Program-made: the position numbers and the translations under genes
The notes under the pieces: generated by a model
Databases searched by the model: none
What the model was told of the DNA's origin: nothing
Seen by the model: the letters and a program-made list of their open reading frames with translations, nothing else
Part shown: in pieces, positions 23,941 through 31,596 of the stretch
Layout of the letters: every line of letters starts with the position of its first letter
How positions within the stretch are numbered: the stretch's first letter is position 1
From: Nitrososphaerales archaeon
Lineage (GTDB): Archaea > Thermoproteota > Nitrososphaeria > Nitrososphaerales > CADDZS01
DNA length: 36,304 nucleotides
Assembly (NCBI GenBank): GCA_030041295.1
Contig: JASHOD010000148.1
Span: forward strand, 1 to 36,304
Direction of reading: 5' to 3'

Positions 23941-24126
23941 TTATGACATCAACTCCTTCCTTCCTGCCTGGTCGGCAGGTGAGTAGGATCTCCATACGGA
24001 AAGAAGGTACGTTATCTCCTCGTTCGAGAGATCGATTAGGGTAGAAAGTACGTCTAGTTCGTTTTGCTCTTCGATAGAAAGGTAGAGAGATGCGTCGTCA
24101 TAATGATAGTAGTTGTTGTTTGCCAA
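23941..24126 (-). CDS. Small acidic hypothetical protein
   Basis: 61 residues, TTG start at 24126 (no ATG upstream in frame before a stop). The N-terminus is Asn/Tyr-rich (MANNNYYHYDDAS), followed by a helical acidic segment (YLSIEEQNELDVLSTLIDLSNEEITYLLSVWRSY). GGTGAG at about 24136-24141 could be the ribosome binding site. It is directly upstream of, and 2 bp from, the membrane protein gene. Not recognised; probably a small accessory protein of the element. Confidence 0.5.
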   Translation of the reverse strand: MANNNYYHYDDASLYLSIEEQNELDVLSTLIDLSNEEITYLLSVWRSYSPADQAGRKELMS

Positions 24127-24193
24127 AATAGATGCTCACCTTTTGGCCGCACCCTTCGCCTGCGAGTTTTGGCAGATCGATCATCCAAGCAGG

Positions 24194-24295
24194 CTACCTT
24201 TCCAGTTTCCAAACAAAGAGAGGCAAATCTTCGACAAAGGTACTCATGTTCACTTGCTTGTCTATAGAGTCTCCACTAGCCATTATCTCGCTCAT
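24194..24295 (-). CDS. Possible 33-residue peptide ahead of the gene run
   Basis: An ATG at 24295 opens 33 codons (MSEIMASGDSIDKQV, then FVEDLPLFVWKLER) closing with TAG. A second short frame (ATG 24184 to TGA 24098, 28 codons) starts 10 nt later with GGAAAGGT in front of it and overlaps the 61-residue gene. Composition is protein-like, but the frames are short, no promoter is clear, and this could be leader sequence or a decayed gene. Confidence 0.2.
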   Translation of the reverse strand: MSEIMASGDSIDKQVNMSTFVEDLPLFVWKLER

Positions 24296-24696
24296 CGTGC
24301 AAGAGAAAATGAACTGTAAAGGAAAAAACTCTAGCGGAACATGTGACACTTTGGGGGAGAACGACGAGTACTCGAAAGAGAATTGACTTTTTTTCCCCTT
24401 TCTCGCTACAATGTGGCAGAGGTAGCTACTTACTCGAAAAAATTGAATAGCTAACCAATGAATTTGCCCATTCACTCACTCTGCACATGTGCATCCTGTG
24501 TTTCTGACTAGACATGTAATTCGCAGGACGTGTAGGAGAGCCTAAATTCTCTTGTCTTTCCATCGTCTCCATTCTCTTTAGAAAAGAGGAAAGTTGTTTT
24601 ACATCGTGTAGGGTGGATAACGGTCTACGTGCCCTGCGCGATGGCTGTTAATGCTGAGTGTTGTCGCTCGAGCTAGCACAGCTGCTACCAGCAGAG

Positions 24697-24771
24697 GGAT
24701 CTTTTTGCTTCACTGAATTTCTTAATTCTTATTTCTCGATTGCTTGCTTGCTTGCTTGCTAGAAAAGATCC
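24697..24771. repeat. Inverted repeat enclosing five TGCT units
   Basis: GGATCTTTT (24697-24705) and AAAAGATCC (24763-24771) are perfect inverted copies. Inside, TGCT is repeated exactly five times at 24741-24760. Confidence 0.55.
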
Positions 24772-24907
24772 ATGCTGACGGTTCGATATGATCGCTGGCC
24801 ACTTAGCCTTCCTGATCTTCACTACCTTTCGTCTCTTTCGTTTCGTTACGCATTTCTTTTTTCATCTTCATGCATATAGCCAGACCTATCTTTCTGCTGC
24901 TGATGGA

Positions 24908-25063
24908 GTAGGAGCGCCTTGCGAGCGGCAACGCCATCCCAGACCAAAAAGAAAAAGCCGAGCCAATTGGACTGGCCATGAAGATTGTTGTAGAAGCCAG
25001 CCTCCGAGGAAATGGAAAGAGCCGTAGCATACGCGGGTAGGAGCTCCCTTGCGAGGAGGCAAC
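24908..25063. repeat. Imperfect direct repeat pair, each with a TTGC/GCAA stem
   Basis: The 25-bp unit at 24908-24932 and the 27-bp unit at 25037-25063 both begin GTAGGAGC and end GGCAAC, with TTGCGAG in the middle. Each contains a TTGC ... GCAA stem with a G/A-rich loop. The 104 bp between them encode nothing recognisable. They may be binding sites (iterons), a structured RNA or recombination sites. Confidence 0.4.
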
Positions 25064-25360
25064 CTTTTGTCCAGATACTTCAATCCGATTCCGGAAAGGT
25101 TCGTAAATTTTTTTGTTGTTTGGTTTTTTTGTGTAGCAAGGATACTAGATCTATTTCCTATTTAACGCGCAAAGTTTCGAACTTTGGGCTATGCCTACTC
25201 TACTAACAATTGTGGCTATGCCTACGCGAGTTCTCGCATTGGCCCGGGCGCCTGTTAGGTTCAAGTGGTGTTCCAGAAAGGCGAAATCTGTTTAAATTCG
25301 GACCTTTCTGAAACTGAATCTTCCCGAGGCCCATATCGTCGTTCTCCAGGGGCATGCCTT

Positions 25361-25474
25361 TCATTGAGATCCCAATGCGATTAACTTAACGTCATGGTCT
25401 TCAAGAAGCTTTTCAGCTTTTGAAAAGTCGGAGTCCGCCGTGAGAAGTGATTCAATGTTGAAACCTCCGATTTT
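25361..25474 (-). pseudogene. Truncated gene tail, ACT-domain-like C-terminus
   Basis: 37 open codons ending in TGA at 25361-25363 encode KIGGFNIESLLTADSD, then FSKAEKLLEDHDVKLIALG and so on. The pattern 'GfNIEsl...d.d...A..lL.dhdVklI' is that of a complete protein's C-terminus, close to ACT or similar ligand-binding domains. A stop codon directly precedes the segment, and no start lies upstream, so it looks like the stranded 3' end of a gene cut by integration or deletion. The segment abuts the tRNA fragment at 25500. Confidence 0.4.
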
Positions 25475-25499
25475 TCAAAGAGATCAAATGATAAAAATA

Positions 25500-25519
25500 T
25501 GCGGGGGTGGGATTTGAAC
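25500..25519 (-). tRNA. tRNA 3'-end fragment (possible attachment site)
   Basis: Read on the minus strand the sequence is GTTCAAATCCCACCCCCGC followed by A, then TATTTTTAT. This is the T-loop (TTCAAAT), the 3' side of the T-stem and a complete 3' acceptor strand with discriminator base, then an oligo-T. The matching 5' parts (T-stem GTGGG and acceptor GCGGGGG) are absent upstream, so it is not a working tRNA. Such partial copies typically mark one end of an element integrated into a tRNA gene; on this strand the element would extend to higher coordinates. Confidence 0.5.
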
Positions 25520-25566
25520 ACGAGTTTACTAGTAAATTCAAACCCAAAAGGCTACTGGACGTACCA

Positions 25567-26106
25567 ATGGTGAAATATTGGGATAGACCAGATGAACACG
25601 AAGGTCAGAAAAACACGGGAAGGGTTGAGAAGAAAGGCAGGCTCTCAAATCTTGTCCTCAATTTTGGTGGGGGAGCTGTCTATTTCTGCGGCTCGCTCGT
25701 GTCTGTCTTAGATTTTCTTATCCTACAGCGAGCAGGCTATCGCCTCGACTTGGTCGGTGTCTTTGGCTTCTTCATTCTTGTGGCGGGGCTGGGATTGCGA
25801 CTAAAGGCTACAAGGACTCTTGGCAAGTATTTTTCTCCAACCACAAGGGTCCTTGCTGAGCATAAGCTGATCACGCACGGTGTCTACAAACACATCAGAC
25901 ATCCCATCTACTTGGGTTCGATGCTGGCCTTCTTTTCCGTTCCATTGATCTTCCACAGCTCGTATGGCTTGATTGTTACGGCTCTTGCGATTCCCTTTAT
26001 TCTTCACAGGATACAAATCGAAGAACAAATGTTCGTAGAGAAATTTGGAGATGAATACAGCGAGTACATCAAGAACACCAAGAAACTGATTCCGTATCTT
26101 TACTGA
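25567..26106 (+). CDS. Isoprenylcysteine carboxyl methyltransferase / PEMT-like membrane methyltransferase
   Basis: 179 residues from the ATG at 25567. Three or four transmembrane helices are present, with the family signatures RLKATRTLGKYFSP, HGVYKHIRHPIYLGSMLAF and, near the C-terminus, IEEQMFVEKFGDEYSEYIKNTKKLIPYL. The HG.Y..iRHPiY.G and EE..f...fG..Y..Y segments form the S-adenosylmethionine site in the ICMT/PEMT superfamily. Substrates range from prenylated proteins to lipids and sterols; not determinable here. An upstream GTG at 25507 would add 20 residues but lies within the tRNA fragment, so the ATG is preferred. A TATA-like GATAAAAATAT is at 25490-25500. Confidence 0.85.
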   Translation: MVKYWDRPDEHEGQKNTGRVEKKGRLSNLVLNFGGGAVYFCGSLVSVLDFLILQRAGYRLDLVGVFGFFILVAGLGLRLKATRTLGKYFSPTTRVLAEHKLITHGVYKHIRHPIYLGSMLAFFSVPLIFHSSYGLIVTALAIPFILHRIQIEEQMFVEKFGDEYSEYIKNTKKLIPYLY

Positions 26107-26140
26107 AGTCAGTTGGTTTTGCCGACCATTCCGATGTGAC

Positions 26141-26212
26141 GGCTGTCGGATTTGAACCCAAATTTACATTATTTGGAGTCAGACCTAGAAGTTTGCTTCG
26201 TCTGTCTCAGCC
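26141..26212 (-). tRNA. Degenerate tRNA-like sequence, Trp-like anticodon region
   Basis: On the minus strand the segment is 72 nt long, starts GGCTG and ends CAGCC, which pair. It contains TCTGACTCCAAA (an anticodon loop with CCA, as in archaeal tRNA-Trp), and GGGTTCAAATCC (T-loop) in the expected order. The anticodon stem keeps only three of five pairs, the T-stem three of five, the D-arm is not recognisable and the acceptor overlaps the T-stem by a base. It therefore cannot be a functional tRNA. It overlaps the stop codon of the Bat-like gene by a few bases. A remnant of a tRNA gene or chance resemblance are both possible. Confidence 0.3.
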
Positions 26213-26872
26213 ATTGATTATTTGCGCAAGAGCCCGTTGCTCAGCCTTCCTTCTATGAACGATTAGCGTGGAGCTGTCTATATTCAGCTTCGCTGCGAGA
26301 CCTTCTGAACTTATCCTTCGTGGTGTCTCGTAATATCCGAGGTTGAACGCGGTGAGGAGGACTCTACGCTGCTTTTCGGTAAGATGGCTCAAAGGCGAGC
26401 TCTCCGAAAACTTTGCGTCTGAAAGGGATACTAGCTTGTATGCAGGCCACGAATCTTGCAGTCGTTTTAGAAAAACCTTAGTCTCTCTAACGCTCCCTAG
26501 AAAGCTCATCTTGACCTTTTGATCCTTTATCTCGAAGGGGAGAGAAACGTATCCAAGGGATACTCCGAGAGTGAACACGTAGCGGTTGGAATTCCGAGCG
26601 CGCCGCTTCGACCTGATGAAATAAACACGACTACCAGATTTCTTGTCCTCACTCAAAAGTTGCGTCTCGAATCCTTGCGTGGGAAAAATCTCTTCGATTT
26701 TTGAGTTGCGGTCTTTGAAGACGACTTTGATTATGCCTTCAAAGTTTGCCTTCCGGTCCATGTCTTGTTTTAGAAAGTGAACTACTTCCAAGGATTCTAT
26801 TTTCCGAAATTTAGAAGCAGGATCACGCCCAACCAAATCATCCAAAGAAATTTCGACTATGAGTCTTCGCAT
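26207..26872 (-). CDS. Bacterio-opsin activator (Bat)-type HTH regulator
   Basis: 221 residues. The C-terminal ~55 residues (LTEKQRRVLLTAFNLGYYETPRRISSEGLAAKLNIDSSTLIVHRRKAEQRAL) are the HTH_10 domain of bacterio-opsin-activator-like archaeal regulators, with its hallmark 'LTekQ...L..A...GYY..PR...l..lA..l.is.stl..hLRraE'. The N-terminal 160 residues form a beta-rich sensing domain typical of these proteins, ligand unknown. It is divergently transcribed from the MFS transporter gene, 73 bp apart, so it most likely controls that gene and itself. Confidence 0.9.
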   Translation of the reverse strand: MRRLIVEISLDDLVGRDPASKFRKIESLEVVHFLKQDMDRKANFEGIIKVVFKDRNSKIEEIFPTQGFETQLLSEDKKSGSRVYFIRSKRRARNSNRYVFTLGVSLGYVSLPFEIKDQKVKMSFLGSVRETKVFLKRLQDSWPAYKLVSLSDAKFSESSPLSHLTEKQRRVLLTAFNLGYYETPRRISSEGLAAKLNIDSSTLIVHRRKAEQRALAQIING

Positions 26873-26945
26873 TTTAGACTTTGAACAGATGTGCTTGTGG
26901 ATATTCTGTATTTGTGTATTATGAAATAAGAAGCATACCAGCTAA
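26873..26945. promoter_or_regulatory. Divergent promoter region of regulator and transporter genes
   Basis: 73-bp, A/T-rich gap between two starts facing away from each other. Contains TATTCTGTATTTGTGTATTATG, usable as TATA-like elements in both directions. A regulator site is expected here but no clear dyad is visible. Confidence 0.45.
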
Positions 26946-28448
26946 ATGGCTACTGTCTTAATCCGTGGGATGCGAGGGGAATGTGATTGTGCGACGCAGC
27001 GGGAAGATGGAGAGGAATTGCTACAAATTAAAAATACAACGCTGATGCTCCTAATTCTGACGCTTAGTGTAACGATAGCCGATTACGTTGAAGCCATGAT
27101 TTTACCAGCAATTCCACTGATTCAAAAGCAATTCAACACGACAGCGACTCTGACATCTTGGACTACAACAATCTTGCTCCTAGTCGGAACGGCGTCCGTG
27201 CCGTTATTCGGAAGACTTGGAGATGTTCATGGAAAGAGAAAGATGTTTCTCGCGGCACTCGGAATATACACCGCGGGTGTTGGCATCGCAGTCATCGCAC
27301 CATCGATCTATGTTCTCTTGTTCGCACGTGGGATGCAGGCAATAGGTCTATCCTTAGCTCCTCTTGCACTCGCTGTGATCAGTGACGTCTTTCCGAAGGA
27401 ACGTCAAGCTCATGCTCAAGGTCTCATCGGCGGTTCAGTGGCAATCAGCACTTCCGCAGGATATGTTCTCGGTTCGATTGTAATTCAGGAATTGGGTTGG
27501 AGATATGGTTTCTTCACCGTTCTTATCCCGAGTTTGGCAATGTTGATTCTGTCTGCAAAGTTTCTCACTGATCTTATAGTTCCAAAACGCGACGAACACG
27601 TCGACTATTCAGGAGGGGCCACACTGGGAATTGGTACCATGCTTGTGCTCGTCTATCTAACAGAAGGATCGACAACTGGATGGTTTTCGATAGAGAATTT
27701 GTTGCTATTGTTATTGGGGCTGTCTCTCCTAGTCGCATTTTTCAAGATCGAGAAAAGAACGCTTAGCCCACTCATCAGATTTAGTCTCCTAAAGATTCGG
27801 AATGTTCTGGTCGCAAATTCGATCCGAATCTTTGCTGGAATCTTTGCTTTCCTCTTTTACTACGGCTTCGTGTACTTCGCAGAATCCCCCAAGCCTTTTG
27901 GACTGGGACTAGATGTATTGTACACTGGACTTATTCTCGCTCCCGCCACGATCTCGGTATTCTTGTGGGCAGTGATAGCTGGCAGGGTCTTGCCGAAGAT
28001 AGGGCCGAGACCTATGATCTTTCTAGGATCTCTTCTTTTGATAGCTGGTTTTGCGCTTTGTATTTTTAGTCGTAGCTCTATGTTCAGCCTCGTCATAGAC
28101 GGAGTAGTCTATTTCGCGGGGTTGGTTACAGTACTTCTGCCCTCGATCAACATGATATCGGTTTCTGTGCCAAACGAAGAAAGTGGGATTGCGATGAGTG
28201 TGAACACGATGCTGTCAAATCTCGGCCAATCCTTCGGCCCTGTCATTGCAACAACAATAATGGTATCTTATTCTGAGCCTTTAACGCGACTGGTGAACGG
28301 GAAGCTAGCTGTAATAGGAAGCGTGCCTTCGCCACTAGCCTTCAACCTAATTTTCGCCGCAGGAATTGTCATTACGTGTGTAATCATGCTGACTAACTTA
28401 TTCACACAGAATTACAAATTTCCAGCTGGAGCAGCAAAGAAGACCTAA
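26946..28448 (+). CDS. MFS transporter, DHA2 (14-helix drug/H+ antiporter) type
   Basis: 500 residues with about 14 hydrophobic helices. The family motif A between helices 2 and 3 is GRLGDVHGKRKMF; the DHA2-type motif near helix 1 is ADYVEAMILPAIPLIQ ('D.....alP.i'), and the helix 4-5 region has RGMQAIGLSLAPLALAVISDVFPKERQAHAQG (motif B/C-like) with GYVLGSIV. Typical products export drugs, dyes or metabolites in exchange for protons. The ATG at 26946 is followed by ~25 extra residues, and an internal ATG at about residue 33 or the one at residue 9 could be the start. The Bat-type regulator next to it suggests inducible export. Confidence 0.9.
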   Translation: MATVLIRGMRGECDCATQREDGEELLQIKNTTLMLLILTLSVTIADYVEAMILPAIPLIQKQFNTTATLTSWTTTILLLVGTASVPLFGRLGDVHGKRKMFLAALGIYTAGVGIAVIAPSIYVLLFARGMQAIGLSLAPLALAVISDVFPKERQAHAQGLIGGSVAISTSAGYVLGSIVIQELGWRYGFFTVLIPSLAMLILSAKFLTDLIVPKRDEHVDYSGGATLGIGTMLVLVYLTEGSTTGWFSIENLLLLLLGLSLLVAFFKIEKRTLSPLIRFSLLKIRNVLVANSIRIFAGIFAFLFYYGFVYFAESPKPFGLGLDVLYTGLILAPATISVFLWAVIAGRVLPKIGPRPMIFLGSLLLIAGFALCIFSRSSMFSLVIDGVVYFAGLVTVLLPSINMISVSVPNEESGIAMSVNTMLSNLGQSFGPVIATTIMVSYSEPLTRLVNGKLAVIGSVPSPLAFNLIFAAGIVITCVIMLTNLFTQNYKFPAGAAKKT

Positions 28449-28489
28449 ACATATGCAGGTCTTTATCCAGTTGGCCGATACCAAAGATT

Positions 28490-30832
28490 TTATTCGGCGC
28501 TCGCTTGTTCTTCTTCTTCTTCTTCTTCGATCGTTAGCTCTTTCTGGAGGTCTTCCTCGTTCATGCCGAGAGCATTTGCGTGCAGTAGTCTTACTTCGTA
28601 GGTGGTCGGAGGCTTTGTCTTCAATAGGTCAAGAATATCTTTCTTGTGCTTTTGGCTCGCCACGTAGAATACCACTTGAGCATACTGCCCAGGAGGGTAG
28701 ACTGACTTGTAATAGTTTTTCAGGAGCTGTCTTTGGTTTTTTCTTGGCGTCGTCTCGACTTCCACCGCGAAGCGATTTTTGATATCCCAGTGGTTGGGGT
28801 CATGAACCTCTTTGACTCCGCCCTCCCTGTCTTTGATGAAAGTGGTTTTCAGGGGGTAGACTATGATATCGGGCCAGCGCTTGTTAGATTCTCCATAATC
28901 TACCGTGCAGGAAAAGCCTTTCCACTCTCTGTAATAGTGGATTAGATGCCTCAGCATGTTCCAGTGAATATTCTTGCCCGACCTGGGCCCCCTGATGTCT
29001 TTGTTAAGAAAACTGTTCTTTGCAAAATCAGTTAGGGCGAAGGAGGTCTCTCGAGATCTATCCTTTTCATCTTCGTTGAGAGAAGCGTCGTCGGATTTGC
29101 CGACAAGAGACGGATCGTAAAATATCCCGAGGTCGTGCAGATAACCCTTGTCAACTAGAGAGTTAACAGCACCCAGCGTGACTGAGAGGTTCCAGCCAAA
29201 TTGCTCTTGCATTATCTTTGCTAGGCTGCGAAACTTGATCTCTTTACTGTCTAATCTCCTCGAATCGATTACGTAGAGAATATTCTCTTCGACGGGCCGA
29301 AGTTGCGGGAGGCCCTTCGCGCTAGTCGCTTCCTCCATGGTCGCTTTGTAAATTGGCTCCCTGTCCTTTGTCGAGAGTTCATACCCATTTCCATATCTGT
29401 CCTCCATTTCTAGCCTCATGTAGTCTATGACTTCTTGCTGGGAGTGAATCGGATCTGCCACCTTTGGAACCTCAAAAGTGAGCGTCTTGGCCAACGCAGA
29501 GTCTCCCCTGGGATTCATCCTAACGACCGAAAGCCAGTTGGGGAGACGCACTATTGATTTGGCCCACTTCTCTTCGTCTGGGGCCATTACCTTCGAAATC
29601 GTTCTGGCGTCATCGGGTCCTAGCCTGAAGGCAAAAATCATTCCGGCGTTACCGATAATCGCGTCGAATAGATCGTCAGGTATCTGCGATATGTTCTGAT
29701 GAGCCACGTTGAGGTACAACCCAAACTTTGCAGATTCACTCAAAATAGTGGAGAGGATCCCCAGTTTTGCGATGCTCTGAAACTCGTCTATGAAAACGTA
29801 AATGGCGGTTCTACTACTACTACTAGCATCGCCAGCTGAAGAGTTTACTGTGCCTCCGGCTCTTTCGAGCTCCCTAGCTCTCGCTTGAACCATGAAGTAT
29901 ATTCTAAGGACGATTGCACTTGTGAGCATGGCAGAGAAATCTTCGGGTAGATTTGATTTTGGAATTCTGAAAATCGTGAGCCTGCCAGGTTTTAGCATCT
30001 CGGAGAAATCGAGTTTGGATTCTCTCCTGCAGAACGTCCTAGCAGTTATCGAGGCTAGGGGAAGGACAAAATTGGAAATCCTGTTCATGGCAGCCGCGAA
30101 GGCGCTGTCTTCGAGTTTGGATATAGCTTCCATTGTTCTAGTCACCACTTCGTCGGGAATGAGTTGGCTCTTGAGAAGAACTTCAAGCTCTTCCTTGTCA
30201 ATCCTGATCATCTCATTTAGGAGATAGTATAGATCTAAGAATGTTATCGGGGCCCCAGGAGTGATATGGAATTTTTTCGCTTGCTGGTCACTTGCAACAA
30301 CTTTAACCGCTGGGCCCAGTTCTCTTGAGATCAATTCATCCTCTATAATTTCTTCTTGTGAGCGCAACGCGGTGGTGTTTCCGGGGTCAGTTCCTGCGTA
30401 AAGATAGTACAAAGCGCCCTTTAGCATCCACATCAACCTGGGGGCTTGATCTGAGCTTGTGGAAAACATCTCCCTCATAACGACCGACATCTGCTCGACT
30501 TGGTTTTGAACTGCCATTGTCCTCTCTCGGGTATATGACGATGATAGAGGATCGGGAAGGGGCGGAAGCTCTAAAGGATTTAGGGCGTACGTAGTGTATA
30601 GAGGATCCAGGATCACGAGATCTCTCCAATTCTGTTGCATCCTCGCTAATTGGAGGGAAGCGTCCCCGTGAGGGTCAATGTAAATCGTCGAACAGGGATA
30701 CTTCTCTTGATTTTGTTTCCTAGACAGGCAGTTCAACAGGAAGAGTTGGAGGTTAGTTTTGCCAGTTCGAGTTCCCCCAATGACGTAGGCATGACTCTTG
30801 AGGTCTTCGAGGGTTAGCTCATTGGAGGACAT
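28490..30832 (-). CDS. TraD/VirD4-like coupling ATPase with C-terminal winged helix and nuclease-like domains
   Basis: 780 residues from the ATG at 30832 (GTG at 30841 is possible). An N-terminal P-loop GGTRTGKT begins near residue 19, followed by IYIDPHGD. The Walker B AIYVFIDEFQSIA is near 345, and AHQNISQIP, RLGPDDARTI complete a FtsK/HerA/TraD-type motor; such ATPases feed DNA into type IV secretion channels. After residue ~500 there is a winged helix (RPVEENILYVIDSRRL ... FALTDFAKNSF), then RWPDIIVY (D near 655) and FAVEVETTPRKN (E-x-E near 690), a PD-(D/E)XK-like arrangement reminiscent of Replic_Relax proteins. The N-terminal domains usual in coupling proteins are missing here. The tail is poly-Glu, EEEEEEEQASAE. 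A TATA-like tract is at about 30883-30895. Confidence 0.8.
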   Translation of the reverse strand: MSSNELTLEDLKSHAYVIGGTRTGKTNLQLFLLNCLSRKQNQEKYPCSTIYIDPHGDASLQLARMQQNWRDLVILDPLYTTYALNPLELPPLPDPLSSSYTRERTMAVQNQVEQMSVVMREMFSTSSDQAPRLMWMLKGALYYLYAGTDPGNTTALRSQEEIIEDELISRELGPAVKVVASDQQAKKFHITPGAPITFLDLYYLLNEMIRIDKEELEVLLKSQLIPDEVVTRTMEAISKLEDSAFAAAMNRISNFVLPLASITARTFCRRESKLDFSEMLKPGRLTIFRIPKSNLPEDFSAMLTSAIVLRIYFMVQARARELERAGGTVNSSAGDASSSSRTAIYVFIDEFQSIAKLGILSTILSESAKFGLYLNVAHQNISQIPDDLFDAIIGNAGMIFAFRLGPDDARTISKVMAPDEEKWAKSIVRLPNWLSVVRMNPRGDSALAKTLTFEVPKVADPIHSQQEVIDYMRLEMEDRYGNGYELSTKDREPIYKATMEEATSAKGLPQLRPVEENILYVIDSRRLDSKEIKFRSLAKIMQEQFGWNLSVTLGAVNSLVDKGYLHDLGIFYDPSLVGKSDDASLNEDEKDRSRETSFALTDFAKNSFLNKDIRGPRSGKNIHWNMLRHLIHYYREWKGFSCTVDYGESNKRWPDIIVYPLKTTFIKDREGGVKEVHDPNHWDIKNRFAVEVETTPRKNQRQLLKNYYKSVYPPGQYAQVVFYVASQKHKKDILDLLKTKPPTTYEVRLLHANALGMNEEDLQKELTIEEEEEEEQASAE

Positions 30833-30925
30833 ATACCCCACGTATCAATCAGCTTTCTTCCTCTTAAGATAGCAAGAACCAATAAAGTAAATAGAACTAA
30901 AGTACGCTGTTATGATCAAAATTGC

Positions 30926-31486
30926 TTACTGTGATGAAGATTTGCTGAGATTTTCTTGATATCTTACTAGCGATCCCAGTCTTCTTTTTCTGAGATGATA
31001 CTTGTTCGGAGTTGAAGGAAAGGGACCAAAATATTGTTGCATTGCAATTGTAGTTGGAAGTGCCGAGACAATCTGAAATCCAACTAAAACTATTCCATCA
31101 AATCTTGAATTAAGGAAAAAGGACGCTGTTCTTCCGAACAACACTGGCTCGACAATGAAAGTAGAAAGTAGACTTGAGCTAGCGACAATGACAAGCACAA
31201 CAGCGTACAATCCTGTGCTTGGAAACCTTTCCGAAATATTTGTTCGAAGTCGCCCAACGCAAAAGACAGCTCGGCGTTTCACGACGAGACTCCCAAAATT
31301 AGATGAATTCATAAGCGGTATCTCAAGATTCTGAAGCACTGATTTGATATCCTTAATTGAGCATCTTTCCTTGAATGGATGGAACACCTGCGACAGATCA
31401 TGTCTATACAAAATTATGCAAAGAATTGCGACCCAAGGAAATGGAGTGTAGACGAAGAAGAATGAGAATAGTTCCGTAACGGACAT
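30926..31486 (-). CDS. Small membrane protein of the conjugation module
   Basis: 186 residues with three probable transmembrane segments: at the N-terminus (FSFFFVYTPFPWVAILCIILY), at about 95-115 (LYAVVLVIVASSSLLSTFIV) and at about 135-150 (GIVLVGFQIVSALPTTI). The C-terminus is basic. Not recognised. It is adjacent to the coupling ATPase gene on the same strand (85 bp away) and divergent from the 403-residue protein, so it is probably a component of the transfer machinery, but that is context only. Confidence 0.55.
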   Translation of the reverse strand: MSVTELFSFFFVYTPFPWVAILCIILYRHDLSQVFHPFKERCSIKDIKSVLQNLEIPLMNSSNFGSLVVKRRAVFCVGRLRTNISERFPSTGLYAVVLVIVASSSLLSTFIVEPVLFGRTASFFLNSRFDGIVLVGFQIVSALPTTIAMQQYFGPFPSTPNKYHLRKRRLGSLVRYQENLSKSSSQ

Positions 31487-31596
31487 TTTCTACGAACGCT
31501 TGAGACTACGTAACGTTCTCTTCTTATTAACGGAAAGTAGAGCGTTTGGACTGAGCTTCTTCTCTCCTTAAGTGAGATTCTCCACTTCTGTTTACG

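Larger units (their letters stand above)
24296..25360. other. Repeat-rich non-coding region
   Basis: More than 1 kb without a credible gene. It holds a 9-bp inverted repeat with a 57-nt loop, five tandem TGCT units, an imperfect direct repeat pair with internal stems, two copies of GGCTATGCCTAC (25188-25199, 25213-25224), and polypyrimidine tracts. TTTAAATT at 25289-25296 looks TATA-like. It may be an origin of replication or transfer, a junction scar, or non-coding RNA; no evidence picks one. Confidence 0.35.

Noticed and set aside
24741..24760. TGCT tandem repeat as a CRISPR-like array
   Set aside because: The unit is 4 bp without spacers; no CRISPR array is visible anywhere in the window.
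24886..25083. 65-codon minus-strand frame across the direct repeats
   Set aside because: Its composition (Pro, Arg, Trp, Cys) is that of non-coding DNA and it has no ribosome binding site or promoter.
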